This document shows, one piece after another, positions 41,873 to 50,277 of a stretch of DNA of 64,000 nt. The stretch is from Halorientalis sp. LT38 (GTDB lineage Archaea; Halobacteriota; Halobacteria; Halobacteriales; Haloarculaceae), in assembly GCF_037031225.1 (NCBI RefSeq), contig NZ_JAYEZN010000001.1, positions 1,922,001 to 1,986,000 on the forward strand, given 5' to 3'. The stretch's first letter is position 1; each line of letters starts with the position of its first letter. The notes below the pieces were generated by a model that did not search any database, was not told the origin of the DNA, and worked only from the letters and a program-made list of their open reading frames with translations. A program made the position numbers and the translations under genes.

Positions 41873-42976
41873 TCACTGGCTCGGGGCAGTCCCCGGCGGC
41901 TCGTAGACGTACACGAGCGCGTCCGTGACCACGAGGTATCGGCCGCGGTCCGGAACGTGCAGGACCCGCGTCTCGCTATCGATCGCGGCGTCGACCAGCG
42001 CGTCGAGCGAGGCGACGGCGAAAGTGGGACGCGACGCGACGTCGCCCGCGAGCGCCCCCGTGGTGATCCAGTCGTCGTAGGCGGCGCGGTCCGCGGCGAA
42101 GGCGAGGCGTTCGCGCTCTTCCGCCGACACCGCGAGGCGGCCCGTCAGCTGGAGGGTCCCCAGCCCGACGAGTCCGGCGCTTCCGACCAGCAGGAGCAGG
42201 ACGGAACCCACGCCACGCACCGGCCCGTAGGTCGCGGGGACCGTCGCGGTGTCCGTCGTCTCGACGGCAGTCGTCTCCCGGTCCCCCTGGGAGACTGCGT
42301 AGGTGGCACCCCCGAGACCGAGGTGGAGTTCGTAGGCCTCGGTCAGGTCGACCGGCCGCCCCTCGATGGTCCCCCGCACGCGAACGGTCGTCCGGACGGT
42401 CGCCTCGGGGCGGCCGGGGTCGCCGCCCAGGTCCGCGTCGATGCGGTCGGCGCGGTCGGCCAGCGCCGAGACGTTCACGCCGAACGGGACCCTGACCACA
42501 CCGTCGCCGGCGACGGTCGTCGATTCGCTCCCGGCGAGCGGGCGCGTCTCGCGCCAGTACTCGGTCTCGCCCGTGCGGTCGACCGAGCGCGTCACGAGTT
42601 CGGCCCGGGTCGTCACCGTCACCGGGTCGTCGTGCGGCGAGTCGTAGCGGTAGACGAGCGTCCCGTTCAGGACCGGGGCGACGCTCGTGAAGTAGACCGA
42701 CCGGTCCCGCAGCGTCGTCCCCGCGGGGTACAGGTCCGTGGACCGCGCGACCGTCGCCCGGTGGTCGTAGCCCCCGCTGCGCTCGAAGAGGACCTCGGTG
42801 CGCCGTTCCTCTGCCGTGCCCGGGGCGACGTGCGTGTCGAAGACGAGCAGACCGCCCCCGGCGAGGGCGAGGACACCGAGAACGAGAAGGAGCGTCCGCC
42901 AGTCGGCGAGCGCCACCCGCAATCGGTCCCATCGGTCGACGGCCGCAGAGTCGGCGGTCGACGGCGGCGGCGTCAT
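41873..42976 (-). CDS. DUF5305-type membrane protein (fibre operon)
   Basis: 367 residues from the ATG at 42976, which overlaps the signal peptidase stop (ATGA). One helix near the N-terminus (about 27-46), a large extracellular part (about 50-245) with strand-rich repeats (VYFTSVAPVLNGTLVYRYDSP, VRVPFGVNVSALADRADRID) and a second helix near 255-285 (VLLLLVGSAGLVGLGTL), followed by a cytoplasmic tail with a strand-rich domain. I recall this as a DUF5305-like family found beside S26 peptidases in haloarchaea. A role in assembling surface proteins is inferred from the operon. Confidence 0.68.
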   Translation of the reverse strand: MTPPPSTADSAAVDRWDRLRVALADWRTLLLVLGVLALAGGGLLVFDTHVAPGTAEERRTEVLFERSGGYDHRATVARSTDLYPAGTTLRDRSVYFTSVAPVLNGTLVYRYDSPHDDPVTVTTRAELVTRSVDRTGETEYWRETRPLAGSESTTVAGDGVVRVPFGVNVSALADRADRIDADLGGDPGRPEATVRTTVRVRGTIEGRPVDLTEAYELHLGLGGATYAVSQGDRETTAVETTDTATVPATYGPVRGVGSVLLLLVGSAGLVGLGTLQLTGRLAVSAEERERLAFAADRAAYDDWITTGALAGDVASRPTFAVASLDALVDAAIDSETRVLHVPDRGRYLVVTDALVYVYEPPGTAPSQ

Positions 42977-44088
42977 CGCACCCACCGCCGGAGTCGGACG
43001 CGAAGCGGCACGGGGCGAGTTCGGGCCGCCAGCCCGCCGCGAGCGACGAGGACTCGCCCGACGAGCAAGACGGGGCCGGCCACCAGCGCGTCGACGACCA
43101 GGATCGGGAGCCACGGATGGATCCCGCGGAGCGCGGCCAGGACGGACGTCGGCAGCACGGCGAGATAGCGGTCCTCGACGAGCGCGTAGCGGTAGTAGCC
43201 CGTCGCCGGTGGCGCGGTGATCGAGACCGTGGCGTTCGTCGCAGTGGTGCCCTCGACGGAAACGTGGTCGGGCGTCACCGCCACGGCGTCGTCGGGCGCT
43301 TCGAGGAAGGCCACGACGGGTACGAGCCCCGGGTTCCGCAGCGAGTAGTTCGTCGTCTCGGTCGTCCCGGCTTCGATCACGCGCGGCCCGGGCGCGTCGG
43401 TGTCGGCGCTGACCACGTCGAGTCGCGTCGCACCGGCCGGGAGCACCACGCTCGCGGTCGTCACGGCGACGACGAGGACGACCAGCGCGAGGACGAGCGC
43501 GTTCCCGTCCAGCGACGGCCCAGCGCCCTCCCGCGTCGGGCGCCGGTCCGCCCGGACCGTCCCGACCAGGTAGAGGGCGACACCGAGGACGCCGAGGACG
43601 AGAACGAGTCCGGCGTGGGCTCCGAGTCCCAGCGCGGTGGCGACCGGGGCCGCGAGCCCGCGGATACCAGTCACGACTCGGCCGACACCGGGGAGCACCA
43701 GGACGTCGCCGCCGACGGCGAGGGCGGTCGCGACGACCTGTTCCTCGCGGACCGGCGGCTCGACGCTCTCCTGGTCGGTCACCGCGTTCGCGTCCCCCTT
43801 CGTGACGTAGCCCGCGTCGGTCACCGCGACGACCCGGTGCGTCGTCAGCCCCCCTCCCTGGAGCCGTTCGGCTCGATAGGTCACCACGTCGCCGGGTTCG
43901 ACGGGGCCCGCGAGCGCGGCCGGGACGGCGACGAAGCCGTCGCCCGGCTGGAGGGTCGGCGCCATGCTCCCGGTCTCGACGTAACTCAACAGCACGGGCT
44001 GCCCGAGCACCAGGCCGAGCAGGACGGCGACCGCCAGGCAGGCGACGAGGAGTTGTCCGCCGCGCACCAGCAGGCGACGCGCGGTCAC
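42973..44088 (-). CDS. Signal peptidase I (S26, archaeal Ser-His type) with Ig-like extension
   Basis: 371 residues from a GTG at 44088 that overlaps the upstream gene stop (GTGA). An N-terminal anchor helix is followed by SYVETGSMAPTLQPGD with catalytic Ser41, then LTTHRVVAV with His84 in place of the bacterial Lys, and YVTKGDANAVTD (Asp99). This is the archaeal/eukaryotic Sec11 architecture. After further helices, a strand-rich Ig-like domain (about 215-300: NYSLRNPGLVPVVAFLE, VSITAPPATGYYRYAL) and a C-terminal helix pair follow, making it more than twice the size of a minimal signal peptidase. It would process the two secreted proteins upstream, like SipW. Confidence 0.85.
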   Translation of the reverse strand: MTARRLLVRGGQLLVACLAVAVLLGLVLGQPVLLSYVETGSMAPTLQPGDGFVAVPAALAGPVEPGDVVTYRAERLQGGGLTTHRVVAVTDAGYVTKGDANAVTDQESVEPPVREEQVVATALAVGGDVLVLPGVGRVVTGIRGLAAPVATALGLGAHAGLVLVLGVLGVALYLVGTVRADRRPTREGAGPSLDGNALVLALVVLVVAVTTASVVLPAGATRLDVVSADTDAPGPRVIEAGTTETTNYSLRNPGLVPVVAFLEAPDDAVAVTPDHVSVEGTTATNATVSITAPPATGYYRYALVEDRYLAVLPTSVLAALRGIHPWLPILVVDALVAGPVLLVGRVLVARGGLAARTRPVPLRVRLRRWVR

Positions 44089-44561
44089 GACGGCGCCTCC
44101 GCGGGACCAGTACAGGCGACGGTCACCGTGCGAGTCGCGCGGATTTCCGTGTCCGGGCCGGTCGCGACGATCGATAGCGTCCACTCCTCCTGGAACTGCC
44201 CGCGACCGCCGCAGACGACCGCGGCGGTGACCGTGGCGGTCTCGCCGACCGACAGCGGGCGCACCCACTCGTCGGTCCCCGAGCGCGGCGGCCGGGCGTC
44301 CGGATCCGCGATGGTGACCCGAACCGTATCCAGGTCGGCGGGCAGCCGGTTGTGGAGCCGCAGCAGCCCCACCTCCCGCTCCCGGCCGTTGGCCAGCGGC
44401 GGGTCCAGCGGCTCGAGGCCGAGGGACGCCTCGGCGTCGGTGCCGGTCGCGATCGACGCCGCGCGGTCGGCGCTCACGGCCGTCGTCCCGGCCGAGCCGG
44501 TGACGGCGAGTGCGACCGCCAGCACGACGCACGCGACGCCGAGCCGTGCGAGTGCAGTCAC
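44085..44561 (-). CDS. Secreted TasA-like (DUF1102-type) small protein
   Basis: 158 residues with a signal peptide (LARLGVACVVLAVALAVTGSAG) followed by TTAVSADRAASIATGTDAEASLGLEPL. That ADRAASI...D..A.LGL pattern recurs in the neighbour at 44621-45766 and resembles the mature start of TasA/SipW-dependent proteins. The rest is a strand-rich domain with two Cys (VVCGGRG and VTVACTG) that could form a disulfide. It starts 59 bases after the larger fibre gene and overlaps the signal peptidase start. Exact fold is inferred. Confidence 0.68.
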   Translation of the reverse strand: MTALARLGVACVVLAVALAVTGSAGTTAVSADRAASIATGTDAEASLGLEPLDPPLANGREREVGLLRLHNRLPADLDTVRVTIADPDARPPRSGTDEWVRPLSVGETATVTAAVVCGGRGQFQEEWTLSIVATGPDTEIRATRTVTVACTGPAEAPS

Positions 44562-44620
44562 GGTCGGGTCCGGACGACCGAGGTCGTCAGTGCCGGGCCG
44601 GGCCGGCGTGCATTCCGCAT

Positions 44621-45766
44621 TCAGTCGTCACCGACCGCTTCGGCGTTCAGGAAGCCGTTCTCCATGAGCTGGCGGTCTGTCGGCTCCATGTTGTCCGGGT
44701 CGGTGACGAACGAGTCGCCCGGGAAGAAGTTCGCGTCCGGGAAGGCGGTCTCGTCGACGTTCCAGTCGGCCCCGGGGAAGAACGTGCTGTCCGGGAAGAA
44801 CGCGCTGTCAGGGAAGAATATGCTGTCGGGGAAGAACGTGCTGTCCGGGAACGCCGTCGCCGGCGTCACCACGACCCCGTTCGCCATGACGGTCGCCTCG
44901 GCGTCGCCGAGGACGACGCCGTCGGCGGCGACCGTCTCACCGGGGACGTACACGAGGTCGTCAGCGGCGAAGGCGTCCGAATCGAACAGCGTGTCCGGGA
45001 ACCAGGTCTCGCCCGGCTGGAACGCCGCGTAATCCGTGTAGTACGCCTTCGGCACGGCCGAAGCCGGGAGCGCGACGTAGCTGTCGCGGAGGTAGGCGTC
45101 CGCGGTCTTGCTGTAGAGCGCGCCGTCCGAGTTCACGAAGGCCGTCCCGTTGACGAGCAGCGAGGAGTTCTCGCGGTCGAATTGCGCCGCTTCGACGGGC
45201 GCGTCGCCGCCATCGCCGACGATGGCGTTCGCGTTGATACGCACGGTTTCGAGGAGCGTCGTCCCGACGTCGACGCCGCGCGTGTCGATACCGATCCCCA
45301 CGGTGACGGACTCGCCCGGTGCGAGGGCGACCGCGCCCTCGGGGCCGGCGTCGAGCGGCTGGAAGGATCCGAAGCCGGTGATGGCCGTCCCGTCACCGCC
45401 GTCGGAATCGGGGGCGTAGAAGACGACCTCCTCGACGCCGTCTTCGAGCCAGACGCCGACGGTCTGGGTCCCCTGGTTCGTCACCGTGAACACGTCGTCG
45501 ATGCGCGTGCGAGCCTCCGTCCCGACGCCGGTGTCTCCGGCGATATCGAGACTCAGGACGCCGTTCGCGTCGACGGTCGCGTACGCGCCGTTGGGGCCGT
45601 CCGAGGGTGCCAGACCGAGCACCTGTTGGTCGTCGTTGACGACTTCGACTGCGGCCGCCCTGTCGGCGGTGATCGCGGTGAACGCGCCGGTTGCCGTGAC
45701 CGCTGCCACGACGACGGCGAGTCCGAGCGTTGCCACTGCGAGGTTCCGTGTATAGCGTGTACTCAT
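44621..45766 (-). CDS. Secreted TasA-like protein with FFPDS hexapeptide repeats
   Basis: 381 residues from the ATG at 45766. Signal region LAVATLGLAVVVAAVTATGAF (about 8-28) is followed by TAITADRAAAVEVVNDDQQVLGL, the mature-start pattern of SipW/TasA-type proteins. A strand-rich body (about 55-250) has QGTQTVGVWLEDG and DPVR-like segments. Residues about 300-350 carry tandem TFFPDS-like hexapeptides (five near-perfect copies, then ETAFPDANFFPGDS). The C-terminus is acidic. It is the first gene of the operon and the likely major subunit, secreted by the signal peptidase encoded downstream. Confidence 0.72.
   Translation of the reverse strand: MSTRYTRNLAVATLGLAVVVAAVTATGAFTAITADRAAAVEVVNDDQQVLGLAPSDGPNGAYATVDANGVLSLDIAGDTGVGTEARTRIDDVFTVTNQGTQTVGVWLEDGVEEVVFYAPDSDGGDGTAITGFGSFQPLDAGPEGAVALAPGESVTVGIGIDTRGVDVGTTLLETVRINANAIVGDGGDAPVEAAQFDRENSSLLVNGTAFVNSDGALYSKTADAYLRDSYVALPASAVPKAYYTDYAAFQPGETWFPDTLFDSDAFAADDLVYVPGETVAADGVVLGDAEATVMANGVVVTPATAFPDSTFFPDSIFFPDSAFFPDSTFFPGADWNVDETAFPDANFFPGDSFVTDPDNMEPTDRQLMENGFLNAEAVGDD
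44781..44852 (+). repeat. Four 18-bp tandem repeats encoding FFPDS hexapeptides
   Basis: Units of 18 bp (GAACGTGCTGTCCGGGAA type, read on the plus strand) follow each other four times with one to five base changes per copy. On the minus strand they encode the [T/I/A]FFPDS hexapeptides of the fibre protein. The changes sit mostly at third codon positions and at the variable sixth residue, so the protein repeat is under selection. Confidence 0.85.
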
Positions 45767-45857
45767 CGTTTCCCCCGCCGAGACCCCATCAGCAGGGACC
45801 GACCCACCGGCCCGTCCGAATCGTCTCGACTGGTTACCGTCAAGAAGCCAGCTGCGC

Positions 45858-45907
45858 ATATATAAGTTGTCGTACACTTGACGTTCAGACGTTCACGGCG
45901 TGAACGT
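45858..45907 (-). promoter_or_regulatory. Promoter and candidate operator of the fibre operon
   Basis: The minus-strand TATA-like CTTATATATG (45857-45866) lies about 92 bases before the ATG at 45766. Just upstream are three half-sites: a direct copy ACGTTCAG (45881-45888) and a perfect inverted repeat ACGTTCAC-GGC-GTGAACGT (45889-45907). Its position over the BRE region suits a repressor or activator, most simply the FilR1-like regulator encoded at 45979-46773. Confidence 0.7.
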
Positions 45908-45978
45908 TTCGGCAGAGTGCGTCCCGTGAGGCTCTCCGGACCGATCGCTCGATCCAGTGTTACTCCACGAAGAACCGA

Positions 45979-46773
45979 TTACGGAGAAATATCAGCTGCC
46001 GTCACTTTCGTCGCCGCGGCCCGGTACTCGTCGAGCGTCCCGGTCGCCCAGTCGTGGAGCCGGGGGTCGGTCGCCTCCAGAAGCGCCTGTGATCGCCCCC
46101 GGTCGTCGTCGATGCCGAGCGAGATCAGGTCGTCCGCGACGGCGAGGATGTGCGGGATCTCGCCGTCGTAACGGAAGACGGTGGCCGCCGACGACGCTGT
46201 CAGGTCCCGGAGTTTCGCGGCGAGATCCGGGTCGCTCGCGACGACGGAGAGGACCTCGGCGGTGACGATCATCTCCAGGGTCAGTTCCCCGTCCATGACG
46301 CGTCGGTGGACGGTATCGACGATCGCCGGGGTGAACGCGTGGGAGAGCATCGCCAGATCGGTGGCCTCGCGCACGGTTTCGTGGGCGCGCCGGAGCGCGG
46401 CCTGGGGGTCCGATCGCTCGGGCGTGACCACCGTCGCGTCCGCCAGCCAGGTCACGTCCAGTCCCAGATCCGCGAGAGGGAGCCACTCGAGCACGTCTCC
46501 GAGGGTCGCCGCGGCCGTGAGCCGGTCGTCGAAGTCCGCCAGGGCATCGGCCACGACCTCACCCATCGGCGTCAGCGCGTACGCGTCGTCTCGCTGCCGC
46601 ACCCAGCCGAACTCGACCAGATCCGCGAGCACGCGGCCCGCGGTCACCCGGTTGACGTCGGCCTCCCGCTGGAGCGTCCGCCTGTCCCGCGGACCGGCGG
46701 CCAGCGTCTCGAACAGCCGAATCCGGTTGCGCGACCCGCCGAAGAACTCGAGGGCGTCGAACACGTCGGTCAT
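45979..46773 (-). CDS. Winged-helix regulator of the FilR1/DUF1724-like group
   Basis: 264 residues. The N-terminal winged helix (about 12-75) reads GSRNRIRLFETLAAGPRDRRTLQREADVNRVTAGRVLADLVEFGWV. The rest has a middle helical domain with the FilR1-type DPQAALRRAHETVREATDLAMLSH and LEMIVTAEVLSVV segments, likely a small-molecule or ligand-binding part. It lies directly upstream of, and in the same direction as, the fibre operon, 212 bases from its first gene. Control of that operon through the ACGTTCAC palindrome is inference. Confidence 0.82.
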   Translation of the reverse strand: MTDVFDALEFFGGSRNRIRLFETLAAGPRDRRTLQREADVNRVTAGRVLADLVEFGWVRQRDDAYALTPMGEVVADALADFDDRLTAAATLGDVLEWLPLADLGLDVTWLADATVVTPERSDPQAALRRAHETVREATDLAMLSHAFTPAIVDTVHRRVMDGELTLEMIVTAEVLSVVASDPDLAAKLRDLTASSAATVFRYDGEIPHILAVADDLISLGIDDDRGRSQALLEATDPRLHDWATGTLDEYRAAATKVTAADISP

Positions 46774-46865
46774 CTCTCTGGAACGGGTATGGGAACCGAC
46801 TTGAGTCTACCCGCTCGGCCGCGAGTGCGGCGGTACGTCGCGGCCGCAGAGCGACGACAGCCCCG

Positions 46866-47876
46866 TCAGTCCTCGACTTTCACCAGCTGCTTGCCGACGT
46901 TGACGCCCTCGAAGAGCCCGAGGAACGCCTCGGGCATGTTCTCGAAGCCCTCGGTGACGGTCTCGCGGTACTGCACGTCGCCGGCCTGGACCCACTCGGC
47001 CAGCTGTTCCGTGGCCTCGCCGAACCGGCCGGCCCAGTCCCGGACGAGCAGCCCCTCGACGCGAGCGCGGGTCTCGATCAGGCCCGCCAATTTGCGGGGC
47101 CCCATCGGCTGCTCGGTGGCGTTATAGAGGGAAATCTGGCCGCAGATCGCCACGCGGGCGCGGACGTTCAGGTGGGCGAACGCGGCGTCCGTGATCTCCC
47201 CGCCGACGTTGTCGAAGTAGACGTCGACGCCGTCGGGACAGGCCTCGCCGACCGCGGCGTAGAGGTCGTCGGTCTCTTTGTAGTTGATCCCCGCGTCGAA
47301 GCCCAGGTCCTCGGTCAGCCAGTCGATCTTCTCGTCGGCACCCGCGATGCCGACGACGCGACAGCCCGCGAGCTTGCTGATTTGGCCGACGACGGAGCCG
47401 ACCGCGCCCGCCGCACCGGAGACGAGGACGGTGTCGCCGGGGTCCGGTTCGGCGACTTCCAGCGTCCCGAAGTAGGCCGTCCGGCCGGGCATCCCCAGCA
47501 CGCCCAGCGCGGTCGAGACGGGCGCGAGGTCCGGATCGACGGGCTGGAGCGCGTCGCCGTCCGCGACGCTGTACTCGGCCCACCGGAGGTTCCCCGTGGC
47601 GACGTCGCCTTCCTCGAAGTCGGGGTGGTTCGATTCGACCACGTCACCGACCACGCCGGCTTTCATCACGTCGCCCACGTCCCACGGCTCGGCGTAGGAC
47701 TCGGCGTCGCGCATCCGGCCGCGCATGTACGGGTCGACCGAGAGGTAGCGGGACTCGAGCAGGACCTCCCCGTGATCGGGTTCGGGCACGTCGCCCTCGC
47801 GCAACTCGAAGTTGTCCATCGTCGGTTCGCCGGTCGGGCGACTCTCCAGGATCCACTGCCGGTTGGTGCCAGCCAT
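46866..47876 (-). CDS. NADPH-dependent medium-chain oxidoreductase (zinc-independent, curcumin reductase-like)
   Basis: 336 residues. The MDR pattern is visible: ..SVDPYMRGRMRDAESYAEPWDVGDVM near residue 45, LGMPGRTAYFGTLEVAEPDPGDTVLVSGAAGAVGS with the nucleotide-binding loop AAGAVGSVVGQ, and GLDVYFDNVGGEITDA. It lacks the zinc cysteines of alcohol dehydrogenases, placing it with curcumin/2-alkenal and prostaglandin reductase-like enzymes that reduce activated double bonds. The gene is divergent from a VOC-family gene 110 bases away. Substrate is unknown. Confidence 0.88.
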   Translation of the reverse strand: MAGTNRQWILESRPTGEPTMDNFELREGDVPEPDHGEVLLESRYLSVDPYMRGRMRDAESYAEPWDVGDVMKAGVVGDVVESNHPDFEEGDVATGNLRWAEYSVADGDALQPVDPDLAPVSTALGVLGMPGRTAYFGTLEVAEPDPGDTVLVSGAAGAVGSVVGQISKLAGCRVVGIAGADEKIDWLTEDLGFDAGINYKETDDLYAAVGEACPDGVDVYFDNVGGEITDAAFAHLNVRARVAICGQISLYNATEQPMGPRKLAGLIETRARVEGLLVRDWAGRFGEATEQLAEWVQAGDVQYRETVTEGFENMPEAFLGLFEGVNVGKQLVKVED

Positions 47877-47986
47877 GACTCCGGGAAACGGGTCTCTGCC
47901 AGTTCAGTGTTCGGTTCGGCGAACCCGCCAGCTCGGCCCCCGAGGCTCCCGACAGGCCCAAACGGCTCCCTTCCCTAGGCGGGGCC

Positions 47987-48598
47987 ATGGCAGACGACAC
48001 CCCCGAGGTGACCGCGGACCTCCCGGACAGCCCGATTCACACGACAGGGACCGACCACATCACGCTGATCGGCAGCAACGAGGCGGACACGATCGAGTTC
48101 TACCGCGACCTGCTGGGGATGCCGCTGGTGCTCCGCCAGCCCAATCTCGACGACCCCTCGTCGACGCACCTCTTCTTCGACACCGGCGACGGCCGGATCA
48201 TCACCTTCTTCGTCGGCGACCGACCGTCGAACCAGCAGCCCCCGCGGGGCGGCGTGGGGGGCGTCCACCACCTCGCGCTCTCGATCGACCCCGAGCGGTT
48301 CGTCGAGATCCGGGAGGCGCTCGAGGACGCCGATCGCCACTACAACGAGTTCGACCGGGGTATCTTCCACTCGCTGTACACCCGCGACCACAACGGCTTC
48401 CTGCTCGAACTGTCGACGGACAAGTTCTCCGTCCCCGACGAGCGCAAAGGGGAGGTACTGGCGACCGCCCAGCGCATCCGCGAGGAGGCCGGCGCGGACT
48501 TCGCCCGCGAGGAAGATATGGAGGCGGCGCTGAACGAACTCGGCATCGAGTACGAGAAGGTGGAACTGCCCGACGCGCCGAGCGGGTCGACGTTCTGA
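47987..48598 (+). CDS. VOC-superfamily (glyoxalase/dioxygenase-fold) protein
   Basis: 203 residues. The N-terminal beta-alpha-beta-beta-beta unit is clear: DHITLIGSNEADTIEFYRDLLGMPLVLRQ, then a second unit GVHHLALSIDPERFVEIREAL...GIFHSLYTRDHNGFLLELS. The metal positions His (DHITL), His/Glu (LFFDT, HHLALS, LLELS) fit an iron- or divalent-metal-dependent glyoxalase or extradiol dioxygenase. The C-terminal 55 residues are an acidic helical tail not part of the fold. It is a single-domain-pair protein; substrate is unknown. Confidence 0.82.
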   Translation: MADDTPEVTADLPDSPIHTTGTDHITLIGSNEADTIEFYRDLLGMPLVLRQPNLDDPSSTHLFFDTGDGRIITFFVGDRPSNQQPPRGGVGGVHHLALSIDPERFVEIREALEDADRHYNEFDRGIFHSLYTRDHNGFLLELSTDKFSVPDERKGEVLATAQRIREEAGADFAREEDMEAALNELGIEYEKVELPDAPSGSTF

Positions 48599-48624
48599 GC
48601 AGCCACCGGTTTCCCGTCGTCTGA

Positions 48625-48764
48625 GAGAGCGGAGCGCTCTCGTGATGTCGCCAGACGTCTTCGACTTCTGACTGCTAACCAGACCGCTCCGCGTTCTGGT
48701 ACTGACGAAAGGCGCGAAGCGCCCCCATCAGTGAACAGTCGACACACACCACCGGTATCATTTA
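48625..48764. promoter_or_regulatory. Hairpin-rich promoter region of the carotenoid oxygenase
   Basis: Three hairpins: GAGAGCG-GAG-CGCTCTC (48625-48641), ACCAGA-N11-TCTGGT (48678-48700) and GGCGC-GAA-GCGCC (48711-48723). A TATA-like CATTTAC (48758-48764) lies 26-32 bases before the ATG at 48790. The first may be the terminator of the VOC gene (27 bases after its stop); the others could be operator or attenuator structures. Confidence 0.5.
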
Positions 48765-48789
48765 CCCGTCGTGGACCGGTTGGGAGAGT

Positions 48790-50277
48790 ATGGAGTCGTA
48801 TCCTGGCTTCCACTCGCTCGAGGACGAGCGGGCGGCGTCCCTCGCCGTCGAGGGATCACTCCCCGAGTGGTTGACCGGGAGTCTCATCCGCAACGGCCCA
48901 GGAACCTTCTCGCTCGCCGGCGGCGAGAGCGTCGATCACTGGTTCGACGGTCTGGCAATGTGCTACCGGTTCACCTTCGACCCCGGCAACCAGGCCAGAG
49001 GATCCACCACCGGAGCGGAGGACGCCGTCCACTACCGGAACCGATTCCTCGAAACGGACGCCTACGAGGAGGCCCGAACAGGGCAGTTCACGGGCGGGTT
49101 CGCCACCGGTGAGACCACGCTTCGGGAACGCCTCAGAGCGTTCGTTACCGAGCCGTACGACAATACCAACATCATCGTCGAACGGATCGGCGACCGCTAC
49201 CTCGCGCTGACCGAATCACCGCGCGCCGTCGTGGTCGATCCGGACACGCTCGGGGTCGAGGGACACTTCCAGTACGACGGGTCTGCACCCGTCGGTCAGC
49301 TCGCGTGCGCCCACTTGAAACGCGATCCCGCCACGGGGACGATGTTCAACTTCGAGACGGAATTCGGCCGCACCAGTACCTATCACGTACACGCCCTGAC
49401 AGACGACGGCGGACGGCGACACGTCGGCAGCGTCGAGACGGATGCGCCAGCGTATATGCACAGCTTCGCGTTGACTCCACGCTACGTCGTCCTCACGGAG
49501 TTCCCGCTCCGGGTGAACCCGCTCACCTTCCTCACACCGGGGCGGCAGGCCCCGTTCATCGAACAGTTCGAGTGGCAGCCAGACCGCGGAACTCGGGTGA
49601 TCGTTATGGATCGATCCAGCGGCAGGGTACTCGCGGAGCCCGTCGCGGATGCCGTGTTCGGTTTTCACCACGTCAACGCGTTCGAGCGGGACGGCGGGAC
49701 GGAACTCGTCTTCGACGTGGAGACCATTCCGGACGCGACCGCCATCGGGGAACTCTCCCTGGAAAGCCTCCGCGACGGTGATCTGAACGCCATCGCGGGG
49801 CGTCTCGAGCGATTCACTGTCGACCTCGGGGGCGTGACGGGACGTGCCCGATACGGCGCCGAAGACACAACTGTAAGCCGGGAAATGCTGTACGACGATG
49901 GCACGGCCCTGCCGACAGTCTCGCCGGCACGCTGGTGTCGGTCGCACCGCTACGTCTACGCGATGAGTATGGACCAACCGGCGACCGAGTGGGCGACCGG
50001 CGTGGTCAAGTACGATACGGAAACCGGCGACGTGAGCGAATTCGATAGCGGCGGCGACTACTTCGGCGAGCCAATATTCGTCCCCGGAGACGGCGCTACC
50101 GAGGATGCCGGCGTGGTGCTGACGGTGGCTCTGGACGTCGACGCGGGCCGCTCGCGCCTGCTCGTCCTCGACGGTCAGCGGTTCGACGAGCGGGCGCGAG
50201 CCGTCCTCCCTCACTTCGTCCCCTTCGACTTCCACGGCCGGTACTTCCCCGAGGTCCGGGCGAAGCCCGCCGGTTGA
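48790..50277 (+). CDS. Carotenoid oxygenase (RPE65/BCO-type)
   Basis: 495 residues, typical for the family that cleaves carotenoid chains to apocarotenoids or retinal with a single Fe(II). The four iron His lie in the AHLKRDPATG, YMHSFALT, FGFHHVNAFE and PFDFHGRYFPE segments. The opening LPEWLTGSLIRNGPGTF and VDHWFDGLAM are standard for carotenoid oxygenases. It may provide retinal for a rhodopsin or break down bacterioruberin precursors; no opsin gene is in the window. Codon use is slightly more AT-rich than the neighbours and the gene is flanked by a 343-base AT-richer stretch, possible signs of transfer. Confidence 0.92.
   Translation: MESYPGFHSLEDERAASLAVEGSLPEWLTGSLIRNGPGTFSLAGGESVDHWFDGLAMCYRFTFDPGNQARGSTTGAEDAVHYRNRFLETDAYEEARTGQFTGGFATGETTLRERLRAFVTEPYDNTNIIVERIGDRYLALTESPRAVVVDPDTLGVEGHFQYDGSAPVGQLACAHLKRDPATGTMFNFETEFGRTSTYHVHALTDDGGRRHVGSVETDAPAYMHSFALTPRYVVLTEFPLRVNPLTFLTPGRQAPFIEQFEWQPDRGTRVIVMDRSSGRVLAEPVADAVFGFHHVNAFERDGGTELVFDVETIPDATAIGELSLESLRDGDLNAIAGRLERFTVDLGGVTGRARYGAEDTTVSREMLYDDGTALPTVSPARWCRSHRYVYAMSMDQPATEWATGVVKYDTETGDVSEFDSGGDYFGEPIFVPGDGATEDAGVVLTVALDVDAGRSRLLVLDGQRFDERARAVLPHFVPFDFHGRYFPEVRAKPAG

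Noticed and set aside
41873-45766. Type IV pilus/archaellum operon
   Set aside because: No prepilin peptidase, class III signal peptide, PilB-like ATPase or PilC-like membrane gene; signal peptides are class I type with an S26 peptidase.
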